Shown here: positions 52,414 to 60,935 of the stretch, one piece after another | How positions within the stretch are numbered: the stretch's first letter is position 1 | How the letters are laid out: each line of letters starts with the position of its first letter | Origin: Cyclobacteriaceae bacterium | GTDB lineage: Bacteria; Bacteroidota; Bacteroidia; Cytophagales; Cyclobacteriaceae | NCBI GenBank assembly: GCA_028281285.1 | Contig: JANQKF010000033.1 | Span: forward strand, 124,001-188,000 | Length of the DNA stretch: 64,000 nt | Direction of reading: 5' to 3' | Program-made: the position numbers and the translations under genes | The notes under the pieces: model-generated | What the model was told of the DNA's origin: nothing | Seen by the model: the letters and a program-made list of their open reading frames with translations, nothing else | Database searches by the model: none

Positions 52414-53112
52414 CTAATTAAATAGAGTTAGGTTCCCAAATTGGTCAGCTGCAGGTACTTTTTCGAACAAATCAGGATGGTTAAATTCGGGGTCATCCAC
52501 CTTAGGGTTCACCGTATAGCTCCCTAAAGGCTTTTCGCTATAAGGTTGGATGAAAGAGATAACACTTTCTTCTGAGTTTGAATCATTTAGCCATTCTACA
52601 AGAAAATCCTCACTGAGAATGGCTGGCATCCGATCCGATATATCTGATACATCGCTATTCGCAGGTGTGGTAATCATCATGAAGGTGTGGATTGTGTCAC
52701 CTTGCTCATTTTCAAATTCGTCCCAAAGCCCTGCAATCGCAAATGGTGCATTCGCTTCAAGATGAAAGCGATAAGGCACCCTACCTTTTTTGGAAAGTGT
52801 TTTCCAAGTATAAAACCCATCAGCGATTATGATACATCTTTGAGTTTTTAAGTTTTTCTTAAGGCTGGGTTTTGTCAATAAGTCCTCCATCGGAGCGTAG
52901 AGCAGTTTTTGACTTGCGCCTTTACTCTTTACAAAGGCCGGATTAATACCCCAATAAAAAAAAGATAATCCTTCAGGATTTTCACTGGTAATAAGTGGCA
53001 ATAACTGAGTTGGATGACAATTGAACCGTGGAGTGTAATTTCCGGTTACTTCTACATTGAAGAACTCTTCCAATGATTCCGGAGAGGAGGATATCGAGTA
53101 GTTGATTGGCAT
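52414..53112 (-). CDS. SRAP-domain (YedK/HMCES-like) protein lacking catalytic residues
   Basis: The 232-residue protein has the SRAP scaffold: RFNCHPTQLLPLIT, FYWGINPAFVK, TKPSLKKNLKTQRCIIIADG, FYTWK, PFAIAGLWDEF and TTPANSDVSDISDRMPAIL. In active SRAP proteins the second residue is Cys, which attaches to abasic DNA, but here it is Pro2. The conserved Asn before Ala (N-A-R) is Tyr72, the catalytic Glu of 'FYEW' is Thr102 and the catalytic His of 'IHDRMP' is Ser159. All four are lost. It may still bind DNA or protein but cannot form the usual thiazolidine link. No other start gives Met-Cys. It is divergent from pdhC and not in a DNA-repair operon. Confidence 0.8.
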   Translation of the reverse strand: MPINYSISSSPESLEEFFNVEVTGNYTPRFNCHPTQLLPLITSENPEGLSFFYWGINPAFVKSKGASQKLLYAPMEDLLTKPSLKKNLKTQRCIIIADGFYTWKTLSKKGRVPYRFHLEANAPFAIAGLWDEFENEQGDTIHTFMMITTPANSDVSDISDRMPAILSEDFLVEWLNDSNSEESVISFIQPYSEKPLGSYTVNPKVDDPEFNHPDLFEKVPAADQFGNLTLFN

Positions 53113-53233
53113 AATTAGGCTTGTGAATATAGTATGAATTCACGAGAAAAGCCAATGACAATTATGGCAACAACCGATTGAATTTATTGGAAATGAGTGC
53201 TTTTGATAAGTGCAAATCTATCGCGTTTAATTA

Positions 53234-53265
53234 TTTGAATATCGATTGATTTAAGACTATTTTTG
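53234..53265 (+). promoter_or_regulatory. Canonical Bacteroidota promoter of pdhC
   Basis: TTTG (53234-53237) and TATTTTTG (53258-53265) are separated by 20 bp, matching the -33/-7 consensus TTTG-N19..21-TAnnTTTG. Predicted leader about 20 nt. Confidence 0.7.
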
Positions 53266-53289
53266 ACCCTCAAAATCGAAGTAAACTAG

Positions 53290-54921
53290 ATGGCTGAAAT
53301 TGTAAGAATGCCTAAGATGAGTGACACCATGGAAGAAGGTGTAATCGCAGTTTGGCATAAAAAGGTAGGAGATAAAGTGGAGTCCGGAGAGCTTATGGCT
53401 GAGATAGAAACGGATAAAGCTACCATGGACTATGAATCGTACAACGATGGAACAGTTCTTTATCTCGGGGCAGCGGAAGGTGAGGCCGTCAAGGTGGAAG
53501 GAGTGTTGGCCATAGTTGGTGAGCCCAACGAAGATTATCAAAGTTTACTAAACGGCTCATCAGAGTCCAGCGAAGAGGCCAAGGTTGAGGAAAGCCCGGC
53601 TCCGGCCGTGAGCTCTGAGCCAGCCGAAACAATTGATATTTCAAGTGTCAATGCTGAGATCGTGAGAATGCCTAAGATGAGTGATACCATGGAAGAAGGT
53701 GTAATTTCAGCTTGGCATAAGAAAGTGGGTGATGCTGTAGAATCCGGTGAACTCGTTGCTGAGATCGAGACAGATAAAGCCACAATGGAATACGAGTCTT
53801 ACAATGATGGGACCATACTATATCTGGGAGCTGCAGAAGGAGAGGCCGTTAAGGTAGACGGTGTTTTGGCAATTGTAGGTGAAGCCGGTGCCGATTTTGA
53901 GCTGTTGCTAAAGGCAGAGAGTCAGGGTGGAGCTGTTGCTGAAGCTCCGCAGGATCATAAAATTGCCTCTATAGAAGCTGCACCTGCCGTTGCAGAGGCG
54001 AGCCCTCAAGTACAGGAGGTAGCAACTAGCTCATCATCCAATGGAAGAATTAAAGCCTCGCCACTGGCAAAAAAGCTTGCTGCTGATAAAGGCATTGACA
54101 TAAGTCAAGTTCAGGGTTCTGGCGATGGTGGTAGAATTGTTAAAAGAGATATTGAGAATTTCGTGCCGTCAGCTGCTCCCGCAGCTACGGCTACTGAACC
54201 TCAAGCTGCACCAGTGAGCTTACCGAAAGTGGTTGGAGAAGAGAGTTTTGAAGAGGTAAGGGTTTCTCAGATGAGAAAGACGATTGCCAAGCGACTCGCA
54301 GAAAGTAAGTTCAGTGCACCTCATTTCTACTTGACCATGGAAATCAACATGGATAAGGCAATTGAGGCGAGAAAGAGCATGAATGAAGTATCCCCAGTGA
54401 AGATTTCGTTCAACGATATGGTCATTAAGGCAACTGCTGCTGCGTTAAGACAGCACCCACAAGTCAATTCTTCGTGGCTCGAAGACCGAATCAGAACTAA
54501 TCACCATATTCATATAGGAGTGGCCGTTGCTGTCGATGAAGGACTTTTAGTGCCGGTAATACGTTTTGCCGATAACAAGCCTTTGTCGCATATCGCTGCA
54601 GAGGTGAAGGATTTGGCTGGCAAAGCTCATAATAAAGAACTTCAGCCTCAAGACTGGGAGGGAAATACATTTACTATCTCCAATCTTGGAATGTTTGGAA
54701 TCGAGGAGTTTACTGCGATCATCAACCCTCCTGACGCTTGTATTATGGCAGTAGGTGGGATTAAGCAGACTGCAATTGTTAAGAATGGAGAATTGACTAT
54801 TGGCAATGTGATGAAGGTGACGCTATCATGTGATCACAGAGTTGTTGATGGTGCAGTCGGTTCGGCCTTCTTACAGACCTTTAAAGGATTGCTCGAAGAT
54901 CCTGTAAGGATATTGATCTAG
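53290..54921 (+). CDS. pdhC: Pyruvate dehydrogenase E2, dihydrolipoamide acetyltransferase, two lipoyl domains
   Basis: The 543-residue protein has two nearly identical lipoyl domains (from residue 2, Lys43 in ETDKATM; and from 122, Lys163). A peripheral-subunit-binding domain follows at about 254-290 (IKASPLAKKLAADKGIDISQ). The catalytic domain occupies 310-543, with DHRVVDGAVGSAFL (catalytic His) at its end. It transfers acetyl from lipoate to CoA and forms the core of the pyruvate dehydrogenase complex. Linkers rich in Ala, Glu and Pro separate the parts. E1 and E3 genes are not here. A terminator follows and separates it from hslV. Confidence 0.93.
   Translation: MAEIVRMPKMSDTMEEGVIAVWHKKVGDKVESGELMAEIETDKATMDYESYNDGTVLYLGAAEGEAVKVEGVLAIVGEPNEDYQSLLNGSSESSEEAKVEESPAPAVSSEPAETIDISSVNAEIVRMPKMSDTMEEGVISAWHKKVGDAVESGELVAEIETDKATMEYESYNDGTILYLGAAEGEAVKVDGVLAIVGEAGADFELLLKAESQGGAVAEAPQDHKIASIEAAPAVAEASPQVQEVATSSSSNGRIKASPLAKKLAADKGIDISQVQGSGDGGRIVKRDIENFVPSAAPAATATEPQAAPVSLPKVVGEESFEEVRVSQMRKTIAKRLAESKFSAPHFYLTMEINMDKAIEARKSMNEVSPVKISFNDMVIKATAAALRQHPQVNSSWLEDRIRTNHHIHIGVAVAVDEGLLVPVIRFADNKPLSHIAAEVKDLAGKAHNKELQPQDWEGNTFTISNLGMFGIEEFTAIINPPDACIMAVGGIKQTAIVKNGELTIGNVMKVTLSCDHRVVDGAVGSAFLQTFKGLLEDPVRILI
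53293..53886 (+). repeat. In-gene duplication of the lipoyl domain coding sequence
   Basis: Two units start at 53293 and 53653 (360 bp apart) and code near-identical domains. Stretches such as ATGCCTAAGATGAGTGA are identical, and differences are mostly third-codon. This suggests a recent duplication or ongoing gene conversion. Confidence 0.75.
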
Positions 54922-54936
54922 AACTATTTTGACCAG

Positions 54937-54963
54937 AGTCCCGTTGACATACGGGACTTTTTT
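54937..54963 (+). terminator. Rho-independent terminator of pdhC
   Basis: AGTCCCGT (54937-54944) pairs with ACGGGACT (54951-54958) around TGACAT, followed by TTTTTT. It lies 13 bp before the hslV start. Confidence 0.85.
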
Positions 54964-54975
54964 ATGCTTTAAAGA

Positions 54976-55515
54976 ATGACGAAAATTAAATCTACAACCG
55001 TTTTGGCGGTTAAACACAATGGATCTATAGCGATAGGAGCGGATGGACAGGCTACAATGGGAAACACGGTAGCTAAGAGCAATGTCAAAAAAATCAGGAA
55101 ACTACAGGAGGGAAAGATAGTGGCCGGGTTTGCAGGCTCAACTGCAGACGCATTTACTCTTCTGGAACGATTTGATGAAAAACTGAATGCCTACGGAGGT
55201 AATATGAAGCGTGCGGCAATTGAGTTGGCGAAAGACTGGCGAATGGATCGATACTTACGAAGATTAGAATCCATGTTAATTGTGGCCGATAAGGAAGATA
55301 TATTGATTCTTTCCGGTACAGGAGATGTGCTCGAGCCAGATAATGGTATCGCTGCGATAGGATCCGGAAGCATGTATGCCCAGGCAGCGGCTCAAGCATT
55401 GGTGAGTCATGCGAGTGACCTTGACAGCTATAAAATCGTTGAAGAAAGCTTGAAAATCGCTGCTGATATCTGTGTATACACGAATCACAATTTGATAATT
55501 GAGAAAATTTCGTAG
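54976..55515 (+). CDS. hslV: ATP-dependent protease subunit HslV
   Basis: The 179-residue protein matches HslV, the T1-family peptidase that forms a double ring with the HslU ATPase. Mature [10 protein letters not shown] begins at Thr7 after a six-residue leader, as in other members of the phylum; [20 protein letters not shown] and [18 protein letters not shown] are hallmarks. The leader must be removed to free the catalytic Thr. HslU is not within the window, so subunits are made from separate loci. Close spacing to the pdhC terminator implies its own promoter within about 60 bases, which I cannot identify. Confidence 0.93.
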   Translation: MTKIKSTTVLAVKHNGSIAIGADGQATMGNTVAKSNVKKIRKLQEGKIVAGFAGSTADAFTLLERFDEKLNAYGGNMKRAAIELAKDWRMDRYLRRLESMLIVADKEDILILSGTGDVLEPDNGIAAIGSGSMYAQAAAQALVSHASDLDSYKIVEESLKIAADICVYTNHNLIIEKIS

Positions 55516-55648
55516 TTTTGTCCTTTGGAAAAGTATAGCTTTTCCGCTATAGCATAACCTATCAACCTGTCAAATTACTTGAGTTAAAGTCGATTAAAGA
55601 GGGTTTTAATAGTAGATAGGAATGTGCCAATCAATAAGAGTGACTGAG

Positions 55649-56173
55649 ATGGATCGGTTAGTTAAGGTGTGTGTTGTAATACTTCTGCTTGTTATTGTGA
55701 GTAGTTGTGCTGATACCAATCTTCGAGTTTACGAAGAGAAGGAGGGTACCCTTTTGCTTGGAGCCACCACTCATTTAGGAAACGGTGATATCATCATCAA
55801 TTCAGCCGTTGGTATCAAAGATGGTTACGTGACACTCTTAGCTGACGCAGCAATCGACAAACTTGACCTCTCTAAATTCAAGGTAGATCGCCTTGGACCT
55901 GAATACCACATCTACCCATTTAAAAAGACACAGCTAGGCAATTCCGGAATTGTACTTGCCCGTGAAAATGATGAGCACGTAAACATCAGTATCAGGGAAA
56001 AGGAACTGGAAAGATGTATCGAAATAGGCTGTGAGGCTATGCTCCTTGTTTGCAAAGGGACAATAGAAGACCGCGAAAAATTTAAAGTGGATTTTGTATA
56101 CATGGGGGAAGAAAAAATCCATATTCTCAAACAGAGTGACTATGTTATTACTGCCGGTGCTATTGGTCAGTAG
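55649..56173 (+). CDS. Predicted lipoprotein, function unknown
   Basis: Two starts are possible, 55622 and 55649; the second gives MDRLVKVCVVILLLVIVSSC, a lipoprotein signal. The 174-residue product then reads 'LLGATTHLGNGDIIINSAVG', 'GYVTLLADAAIDKLDLSKF' and 'IREKELERCIEIGCEAMLLV', alternating strands and helices with two cysteines (ERC, GCE) close together. I recognise no family. Its end faces the aminotransferase gene across a terminator. Confidence 0.55.
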   Translation: MDRLVKVCVVILLLVIVSSCADTNLRVYEEKEGTLLLGATTHLGNGDIIINSAVGIKDGYVTLLADAAIDKLDLSKFKVDRLGPEYHIYPFKKTQLGNSGIVLARENDEHVNISIREKELERCIEIGCEAMLLVCKGTIEDREKFKVDFVYMGEEKIHILKQSDYVITAGAIGQ

Positions 56174-56192
56174 AAACACCCAAAGAGATTGA

Positions 56193-56220
56193 AACCCGCA
56201 TCGAAAGCTGCGGGTTTTTT
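56193..56220 (+). terminator. Rho-independent terminator between convergent genes
   Basis: AACCCGCA (56193-56200) pairs with TGCGGGTT (56209-56216) around an 8-nt loop, followed by TTTT. It ends the lipoprotein transcript just before the stop of the aminotransferase gene. Confidence 0.85.
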
Positions 56221-56221
56221 A

Positions 56222-57406
56222 TTATGTACAGTTATCTATTGCCTGAATGATAATTTTACATGCAGACCTGATTTCTTTTTCCGAGATATTGAGGGGAGGG
56301 GCCAGTCTAAAACTGTCGGGACATGATAGGAACCAGAATGTAATCACTCCTCGGTCCAGGCATTGATGGACAATGCGTTGCACTATATCGGGGTTTGCAA
56401 ACTCAATAGCCAACATCAGACCTCTTCTTCTGATTTCATTAATTGAAGAATGCACTAACAAGCTTTCAATCATCCTCCCCTTGCTCTCCACTTGGTCAAT
56501 TAACTCTTCCTCCAAAATCACTTTGATATTGGCTACGGCTGCCGCACAATTCACTGGATGACCACCAAAGGTGGTAATGTGTCCGAGCATAGGGTCATTG
56601 GTCAAATGCGCCATTTTAGACTTATTTGAAACGAATGCACCTATTGGCATTCCGCCACCCATTGCCTTGGCCATGGTTAAGATGTCAGGTACAATATTGA
56701 ATTGCTCAAAGGCAAAAAGTGAACCTGTACGCCCAAAACCAGTCTGAATTTCATCGAATATTAACATTGTGCCTACTTCGGAGCACCTTTCGCGAAGTGC
56801 TTGCAAATAACTTCGATCAGGAATTCGCACTCCAGCATCGCCTTGAATAGGTTCAATGATTACGCAGGCAGTTTTCTCATCTATGTTTTCGAGATCCTCG
56901 ATTTTATTGAACTCGATAAAGTGAACGTCCGGTAACAAAGGTCGAAATGCGTATTTCTTCACTTCGTTTCCAGAGACACTCAGTGACCCATGGGTACTAC
57001 CGTGGTAGGAACCTCTAAATGAGATTATCTTTCTACGACCAGTAATTCGTTTAGCAAGTTTCAGCGCACCTTCATTCGCTTCAGTTCCTGAATTGACGAA
57101 GTAGCAGCAGTCTAATTGTTCCGGGAGTTGACCGGTTAGTAATACAGCCAGCTCATTTTGAGGGTTTTGTATGAACTCGCCATAAGCCATGACATGCATG
57201 TATTGATCGAGCTGAGACTTAATGGCCTCAACTACCTTAGGATGTCGATGACCAATATTGCTAACCGCAATTCCAGAAATAAGGTCAATGTATTCCTTGC
57301 CGGATTGGTCGATAATCATAGTACCCTCTGCTGACTTGATATCCAATAACAAAGGATGAGGGGAGGTCTGGGCTAAATGACTAAGAAATACTTTTTGTGC
57401 GTCCAC
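56222..57406 (-). CDS. Class III aminotransferase (acetylornithine/4-aminobutyrate type)
   Basis: The 394-residue protein starts at GTG and has the PLP fold: YFVNSGTEANEGALKLAKR, ISFRGSYHGSTHGSLSVSG, LIFDEIQTGFGRTG (Asp218) and PDILTMAKAMGGGMPIGAF (Lys247, PLP Schiff base). Size and motifs match acetylornithine, 4-aminobutyrate or lysine-6-aminotransferases; the sequence does not distinguish them. No arginine, GABA or lysine pathway gene lies beside it, so substrate is open. It faces the lipoprotein gene across a terminator. Confidence 0.87.
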   Translation of the reverse strand: MDAQKVFLSHLAQTSPHPLLLDIKSAEGTMIIDQSGKEYIDLISGIAVSNIGHRHPKVVEAIKSQLDQYMHVMAYGEFIQNPQNELAVLLTGQLPEQLDCCYFVNSGTEANEGALKLAKRITGRRKIISFRGSYHGSTHGSLSVSGNEVKKYAFRPLLPDVHFIEFNKIEDLENIDEKTACVIIEPIQGDAGVRIPDRSYLQALRERCSEVGTMLIFDEIQTGFGRTGSLFAFEQFNIVPDILTMAKAMGGGMPIGAFVSNKSKMAHLTNDPMLGHITTFGGHPVNCAAAVANIKVILEEELIDQVESKGRMIESLLVHSSINEIRRRGLMLAIEFANPDIVQRIVHQCLDRGVITFWFLSCPDSFRLAPPLNISEKEIRSACKIIIQAIDNCT

Positions 57407-57477
57407 AATGCTAAACTAAGCATTGATCCGGTGCTAAGAAAATTCAATTCAAATCCGTTCAGTTAATGACTATGTAT

Positions 57478-57485
57478 TAGTTTTG
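57478..57485 (+). promoter_or_regulatory. Predicted -7 box next to the ArnT-like gene start
   Basis: TAGTTTTG matches TAnnTTTG and ends three bases before the ATG at 57489. Transcription would start at or near the A of that ATG (leaderless), or the real start is the ATG at 57531. Confidence 0.4.
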
Positions 57486-57488
57486 GGC

Positions 57489-59087
57489 ATGCTTGAACAG
57501 AGCAATCTTTCACGTACAGAGAAGCGATGGATGATCTTGATATTCATCCTTTTGTTGGTCGGTCTATTCCTCAACCTGGGAATCTACCCGCTTACTTTAG
57601 AAGAACCCAGAAGGGGGATGATCGCTTTGGAAATGATCTTCTCTGATAATTGGATTGTCCCTACACAAACCGGAGAATTATATTTCAGAAAACCCCCCGT
57701 TTATAATTGGTTGCTCATATTCAGTTATAAGCTTTTTGGTAATTATTCAGAATTCGCTACCCGCTTCTTTTCTATTGTTTCTTTTCTACTAATGGGTGCT
57801 GCCTTTTATCGATTTGGAAAAAGACATATTGGCGAAAGGTTTGCAGCCTACTCATCTCTTCTTTTCTTGATTAGTGTAGATATCCTCTACTACTTCTCTA
57901 CACTAGGGGAGATCGACCTGTTTTATTCCTTGATCACGCTTTCGGTGTTCATTGTGATTTATGACTTTGGAGAAAAGAAACGATACTTTAGCCTCTTTAT
58001 ATTGGCTTATTTCTTAAGTGCGATTGGGTTTCTGACCAAAGGGCTTCCATCGATTCCGTTCTTGGGTATTTCCCTTGTGACTTACTTTATTCTTAAAAAA
58101 GATTTTAGAAGACTTTTCTCTATTCCTCACCTTATGGGGGGTATCGTTTTTTTGGTTGTTGTTGGCGGGTATTTTTGGCTCTACAGTCAATATGCTGATC
58201 CAGCCGGTTGGAAATCTACGCTATTATCCGAGTCATCTGATCGGACGACAGGTGCCGGTTTTCTAGGGCTTTTAAAGCACATGGTGCTGTTTCCGGCTGA
58301 CACAATAAAGAATATATCACCGGCATGTCTTTTGTTGGTATTTCTCTTCCGGAAAGACTTTAAGAATACATTGAGGGACAACCCTTTTATCCTATATCTG
58401 GCCGTGTTGTTTGTTGCGAACATGCTGTTGTATTGGGTGTCAATAGGTGCACGTTCGAGGTATGTCTATGCACTTTATCCGCTGATTATTGGTGTGCTAT
58501 TTTACTTTTTCCAGGAATCCAAAGTTAGTTGGAAAGATAAGTTCACTAAATGGATCGCGATACCAATTGCTTCTATGTTTATCATTGTGGTCTCACTATT
58601 TTGGATTCCGGATTCATTGGAAGTTATCCCGAACAGGGTATTAACCTCAATTGTATTCGTGTTGATTGGTATAGGTATTCTTTATGTGATTCTTAAGTAT
58701 CCGGCAATGCGATGGCTGATGATAATATCTTGCTTTGTAATGGTTCGTATCGGTTTTTCAATGGTCACTCCAGTGTTGAGGGCACAAACATCAGGTGCTT
58801 CAAATGATAAGCAATATGGTTTGGAAATAGCGGAGATTTCTAAAGGTCAGCCCTTGTATCTTTTTAATGAGACTGATATTTCCAGAGGAATAACTTACTA
58901 TATAGAAGCAGAGCGGGAGGATATACTCACAAAGAAACCAAATTTTGAAGATCAAGGGTTTTGGATTTGCACACCCGCTGATACTGTCGGGGAGGATGTA
59001 GTGTCAGAATTGGAGTTCAGGTCTAGGGACTCTGAGATGCTTTTGGTAAGAAAAAAGGCCCGGAAAACTCCGAGCCTTCAACCTTAA
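57489..59087 (+). CDS. ArnT-like family 39 glycosyltransferase
   Basis: The 532-residue protein has eleven or more membrane helices. Early motifs 'LTLEEPRRGMIALEM' and 'YFRKPPVYNWLL' match the acidic and KPP motifs of ArnT/PMT-type (GT39/GT83) polyprenyl-phosphate sugar transferases, which place a sugar or aminoarabinose on lipid A, protein or polymers. 'LTKGLPSIPFLG' is another family segment. The acceptor is unknown. A soluble C-terminal part follows the helices (about 430-532). A second start at 57531 is possible because the first 14 residues are polar. Its last codons contain the transketolase terminator. Confidence 0.83.
   Translation: MLEQSNLSRTEKRWMILIFILLLVGLFLNLGIYPLTLEEPRRGMIALEMIFSDNWIVPTQTGELYFRKPPVYNWLLIFSYKLFGNYSEFATRFFSIVSFLLMGAAFYRFGKRHIGERFAAYSSLLFLISVDILYYFSTLGEIDLFYSLITLSVFIVIYDFGEKKRYFSLFILAYFLSAIGFLTKGLPSIPFLGISLVTYFILKKDFRRLFSIPHLMGGIVFLVVVGGYFWLYSQYADPAGWKSTLLSESSDRTTGAGFLGLLKHMVLFPADTIKNISPACLLLVFLFRKDFKNTLRDNPFILYLAVLFVANMLLYWVSIGARSRYVYALYPLIIGVLFYFFQESKVSWKDKFTKWIAIPIASMFIIVVSLFWIPDSLEVIPNRVLTSIVFVLIGIGILYVILKYPAMRWLMIISCFVMVRIGFSMVTPVLRAQTSGASNDKQYGLEIAEISKGQPLYLFNETDISRGITYYIEAEREDILTKKPNFEDQGFWICTPADTVGEDVVSELEFRSRDSEMLLVRKKARKTPSLQP
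59051..59078 (-). terminator. Terminator of the transketolase run, inside the glycosyltransferase 3' end
   Basis: On the minus strand AAGGC plus TCGGA pair with TCCGG-GCCTT around GTTT, one mismatch in ten, followed by TTTTTT (59056-59051). It lies 22 bp beyond the stop of the transketolase C-subunit gene and within the coding sequence of the convergent gene. Confidence 0.7.
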
Positions 59088-59099
59088 GGATTAATAAGA

Positions 59100-60053
59100 T
59101 TACTTCCTTTCAAGTACTTTTTTTGCTGCCTTCACAATGTTGGTTGCATCGATTCCATATTTGGTCATCAATTGAGCAGGTGTTCCGCTTTCACCAAATT
59201 GATCGTTGACGGCTACCATTTCAAGCGGAGTAGGACAGTGAAGGCCTAATGTCTGGGCCACGCTGTCACCAAGTCCGCCATTCATTTGGTGTTCTTCAGC
59301 TGTCACTGCGCAACCTGTTTTGGAAACTGACTCCACGATGGCTTCGACATCCAACGGTTTTATGGTGTGAATATTGACCACCTCTGCGTTGATGCCCTCA
59401 GCTTCTAATTGAGCTTCGGCTTCTATTGCCTCCCAAACCAAATGTCCGGTAGCAAAAATGGTCACGTCACTTCCTTCAATCATCTTAATGGCTTTTCCAA
59501 TTTCGAATTTCTGATTTGAAGGAGTGAACACGGGTACTTTTGGTCTTCCAAATCGGAGGTATACAGGACCATGATGATCAGCAATGGCGATAGTTGCAGC
59601 CTTTGTTTGATTGAAATCACAAGGGTTAATCACCGTCATATTAGGAAGCATTTTCATCATCCCAATATCCTCAAGAATTTGATGTGTCGCCCCATCTTCT
59701 CCCAGAGTTAACCCAGCGTGCGAAGCACAGATTTTAACATTCTTTTCTGAATAGGCAATCGATTGCCTGATTTGGTCATAAACCCTGCCGGTCGAGAAGT
59801 TGGCGAAGGTGCCTGTAAAGGGGATCTTGCCCCCAATTGTCATTCCGGCTGCCAAGCCCATCATATTGGCCTCAGCAATTCCCACCTGGAAAAAGCGATC
59901 AGGAAACTCTCCTTTGAAAGCATCCATTTTCAATGATCCAGTAAGGTCGGCACATAGACCAACTACATTTTTGTTTGTTCTACCAAGTTCCAATAATCCA
60001 GCACCGAAACCTGATCGAGTATCTTTCTTTTCTGTAAAGCTAAATTTCGTCAT
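59100..60053 (-). CDS. Transketolase, C-terminal subunit
   Basis: The 317-residue protein carries the pyrimidine-binding and C-terminal domains of transketolase: 'DLTGSLKMDAFKGEFPDRFF', 'GIAEANMMGLAAGM' (Glu for TPP), and 'THQILEDIGMMKMLPNMTVI' and 'GPVYLRFGRPKVPVF'. It pairs with the N-terminal subunit encoded just upstream (nine bases between genes) to move two-carbon units in the pentose phosphate pathway. Such split enzymes are usual in many Bacteroidota and archaea. Confidence 0.93.
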   Translation of the reverse strand: MTKFSFTEKKDTRSGFGAGLLELGRTNKNVVGLCADLTGSLKMDAFKGEFPDRFFQVGIAEANMMGLAAGMTIGGKIPFTGTFANFSTGRVYDQIRQSIAYSEKNVKICASHAGLTLGEDGATHQILEDIGMMKMLPNMTVINPCDFNQTKAATIAIADHHGPVYLRFGRPKVPVFTPSNQKFEIGKAIKMIEGSDVTIFATGHLVWEAIEAEAQLEAEGINAEVVNIHTIKPLDVEAIVESVSKTGCAVTAEEHQMNGGLGDSVAQTLGLHCPTPLEMVAVNDQFGESGTPAQLMTKYGIDATNIVKAAKKVLERK

Positions 60054-60062
60054 TGTACTGAA

Positions 60063-60911
60063 TTAATAATCACCTAATGTTTCTTCTAACTGTGATAAAG
60101 CATCTGCCAATTGTTCGTCATTCGGGGCTACCCCATGCCACTTATGGGTGCCCACCATGAAATCAACACCATACCCCATTTCAGTTCTCATCAAATTGAT
60201 CACCGGTTTGCCTTTTCCAGTGAGTGTCTTGGCGTGTTCTATCGTCTTGATTACCTCAGAGATATCGTTTCCATGACTTTCAATGACCGTCCAACCAAAG
60301 GCTTCCCACTTTGCCTTGAGGTCCATCAATGACATTACTTCCTCAATAGGGCCGTCAATTTGCTGACGATTGTAATCGACTGTGGCAATAATGTTATCCA
60401 CTTTGTGATGTGCAGCATACATGGCCGCTTCCCAAACCTGACCTTCGTTTAATTCACCATCTCCCATGAGAACATAAACCGTATTGTCCTCGTTATTCAG
60501 TTTCTTGGTTTGAGCAGCACCAACTGCTACGGATAACCCCTGACCAAGAGAACCAGAGGCTACACGAATGCCCGGAAGGCCTTCTTCGGTAGCTGGATGA
60601 CCTTGTAACCTCGAATCCAGTTTTCTAAAGGTGGCAAGTTCTGCCACATCGAAGTAGCCACTTCTGGCCAAAATGCTATACCAGACAGGTGAAATGTGTC
60701 CGTTGGAAAGGAAGAAGAGGTCTTCACCAATTCCATCCGGATCGAATGGTTTTTTGAGATTCATCACGTGGAAGTACATAGCGGTGAAAAAGTCTGTACA
60801 ACCTAAGGAACCTCCGGGATGTCCTGAATTCACGGCATGCACCATGCGGACAATATCCCGTCTGACTTGAGAAGCGATTTTCTCAAGTTCTTGAATATTG
60901 GGTTCGTTCAC
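60063..60911 (-). CDS. Transketolase, N-terminal subunit
   Basis: The 282-residue protein begins at GTG and has the TPP-binding half: VNSGHPGGSLGCTDFFTAMY, GHISPVWYSI, ASGSLGQGLSVAVG and 'VLMGDGELNEGQVWEAAMYA' with the GDG-N motif that binds the diphosphate and Mg2+. It forms the first half of a split transketolase. Upstream lies the Bcp gene (24 bp), so the two transketolase genes are the tail of a minus-strand run that starts with the FAA hydrolase gene. Confidence 0.93.
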   Translation of the reverse strand: MNEPNIQELEKIASQVRRDIVRMVHAVNSGHPGGSLGCTDFFTAMYFHVMNLKKPFDPDGIGEDLFFLSNGHISPVWYSILARSGYFDVAELATFRKLDSRLQGHPATEEGLPGIRVASGSLGQGLSVAVGAAQTKKLNNEDNTVYVLMGDGELNEGQVWEAAMYAAHHKVDNIIATVDYNRQQIDGPIEEVMSLMDLKAKWEAFGWTVIESHGNDISEVIKTIEHAKTLTGKGKPVINLMRTEMGYGVDFMVGTHKWHGVAPNDEQLADALSQLEETLGDY

Positions 60912-60935
60912 TTTAATGTTGATTTGATTGAAAAA

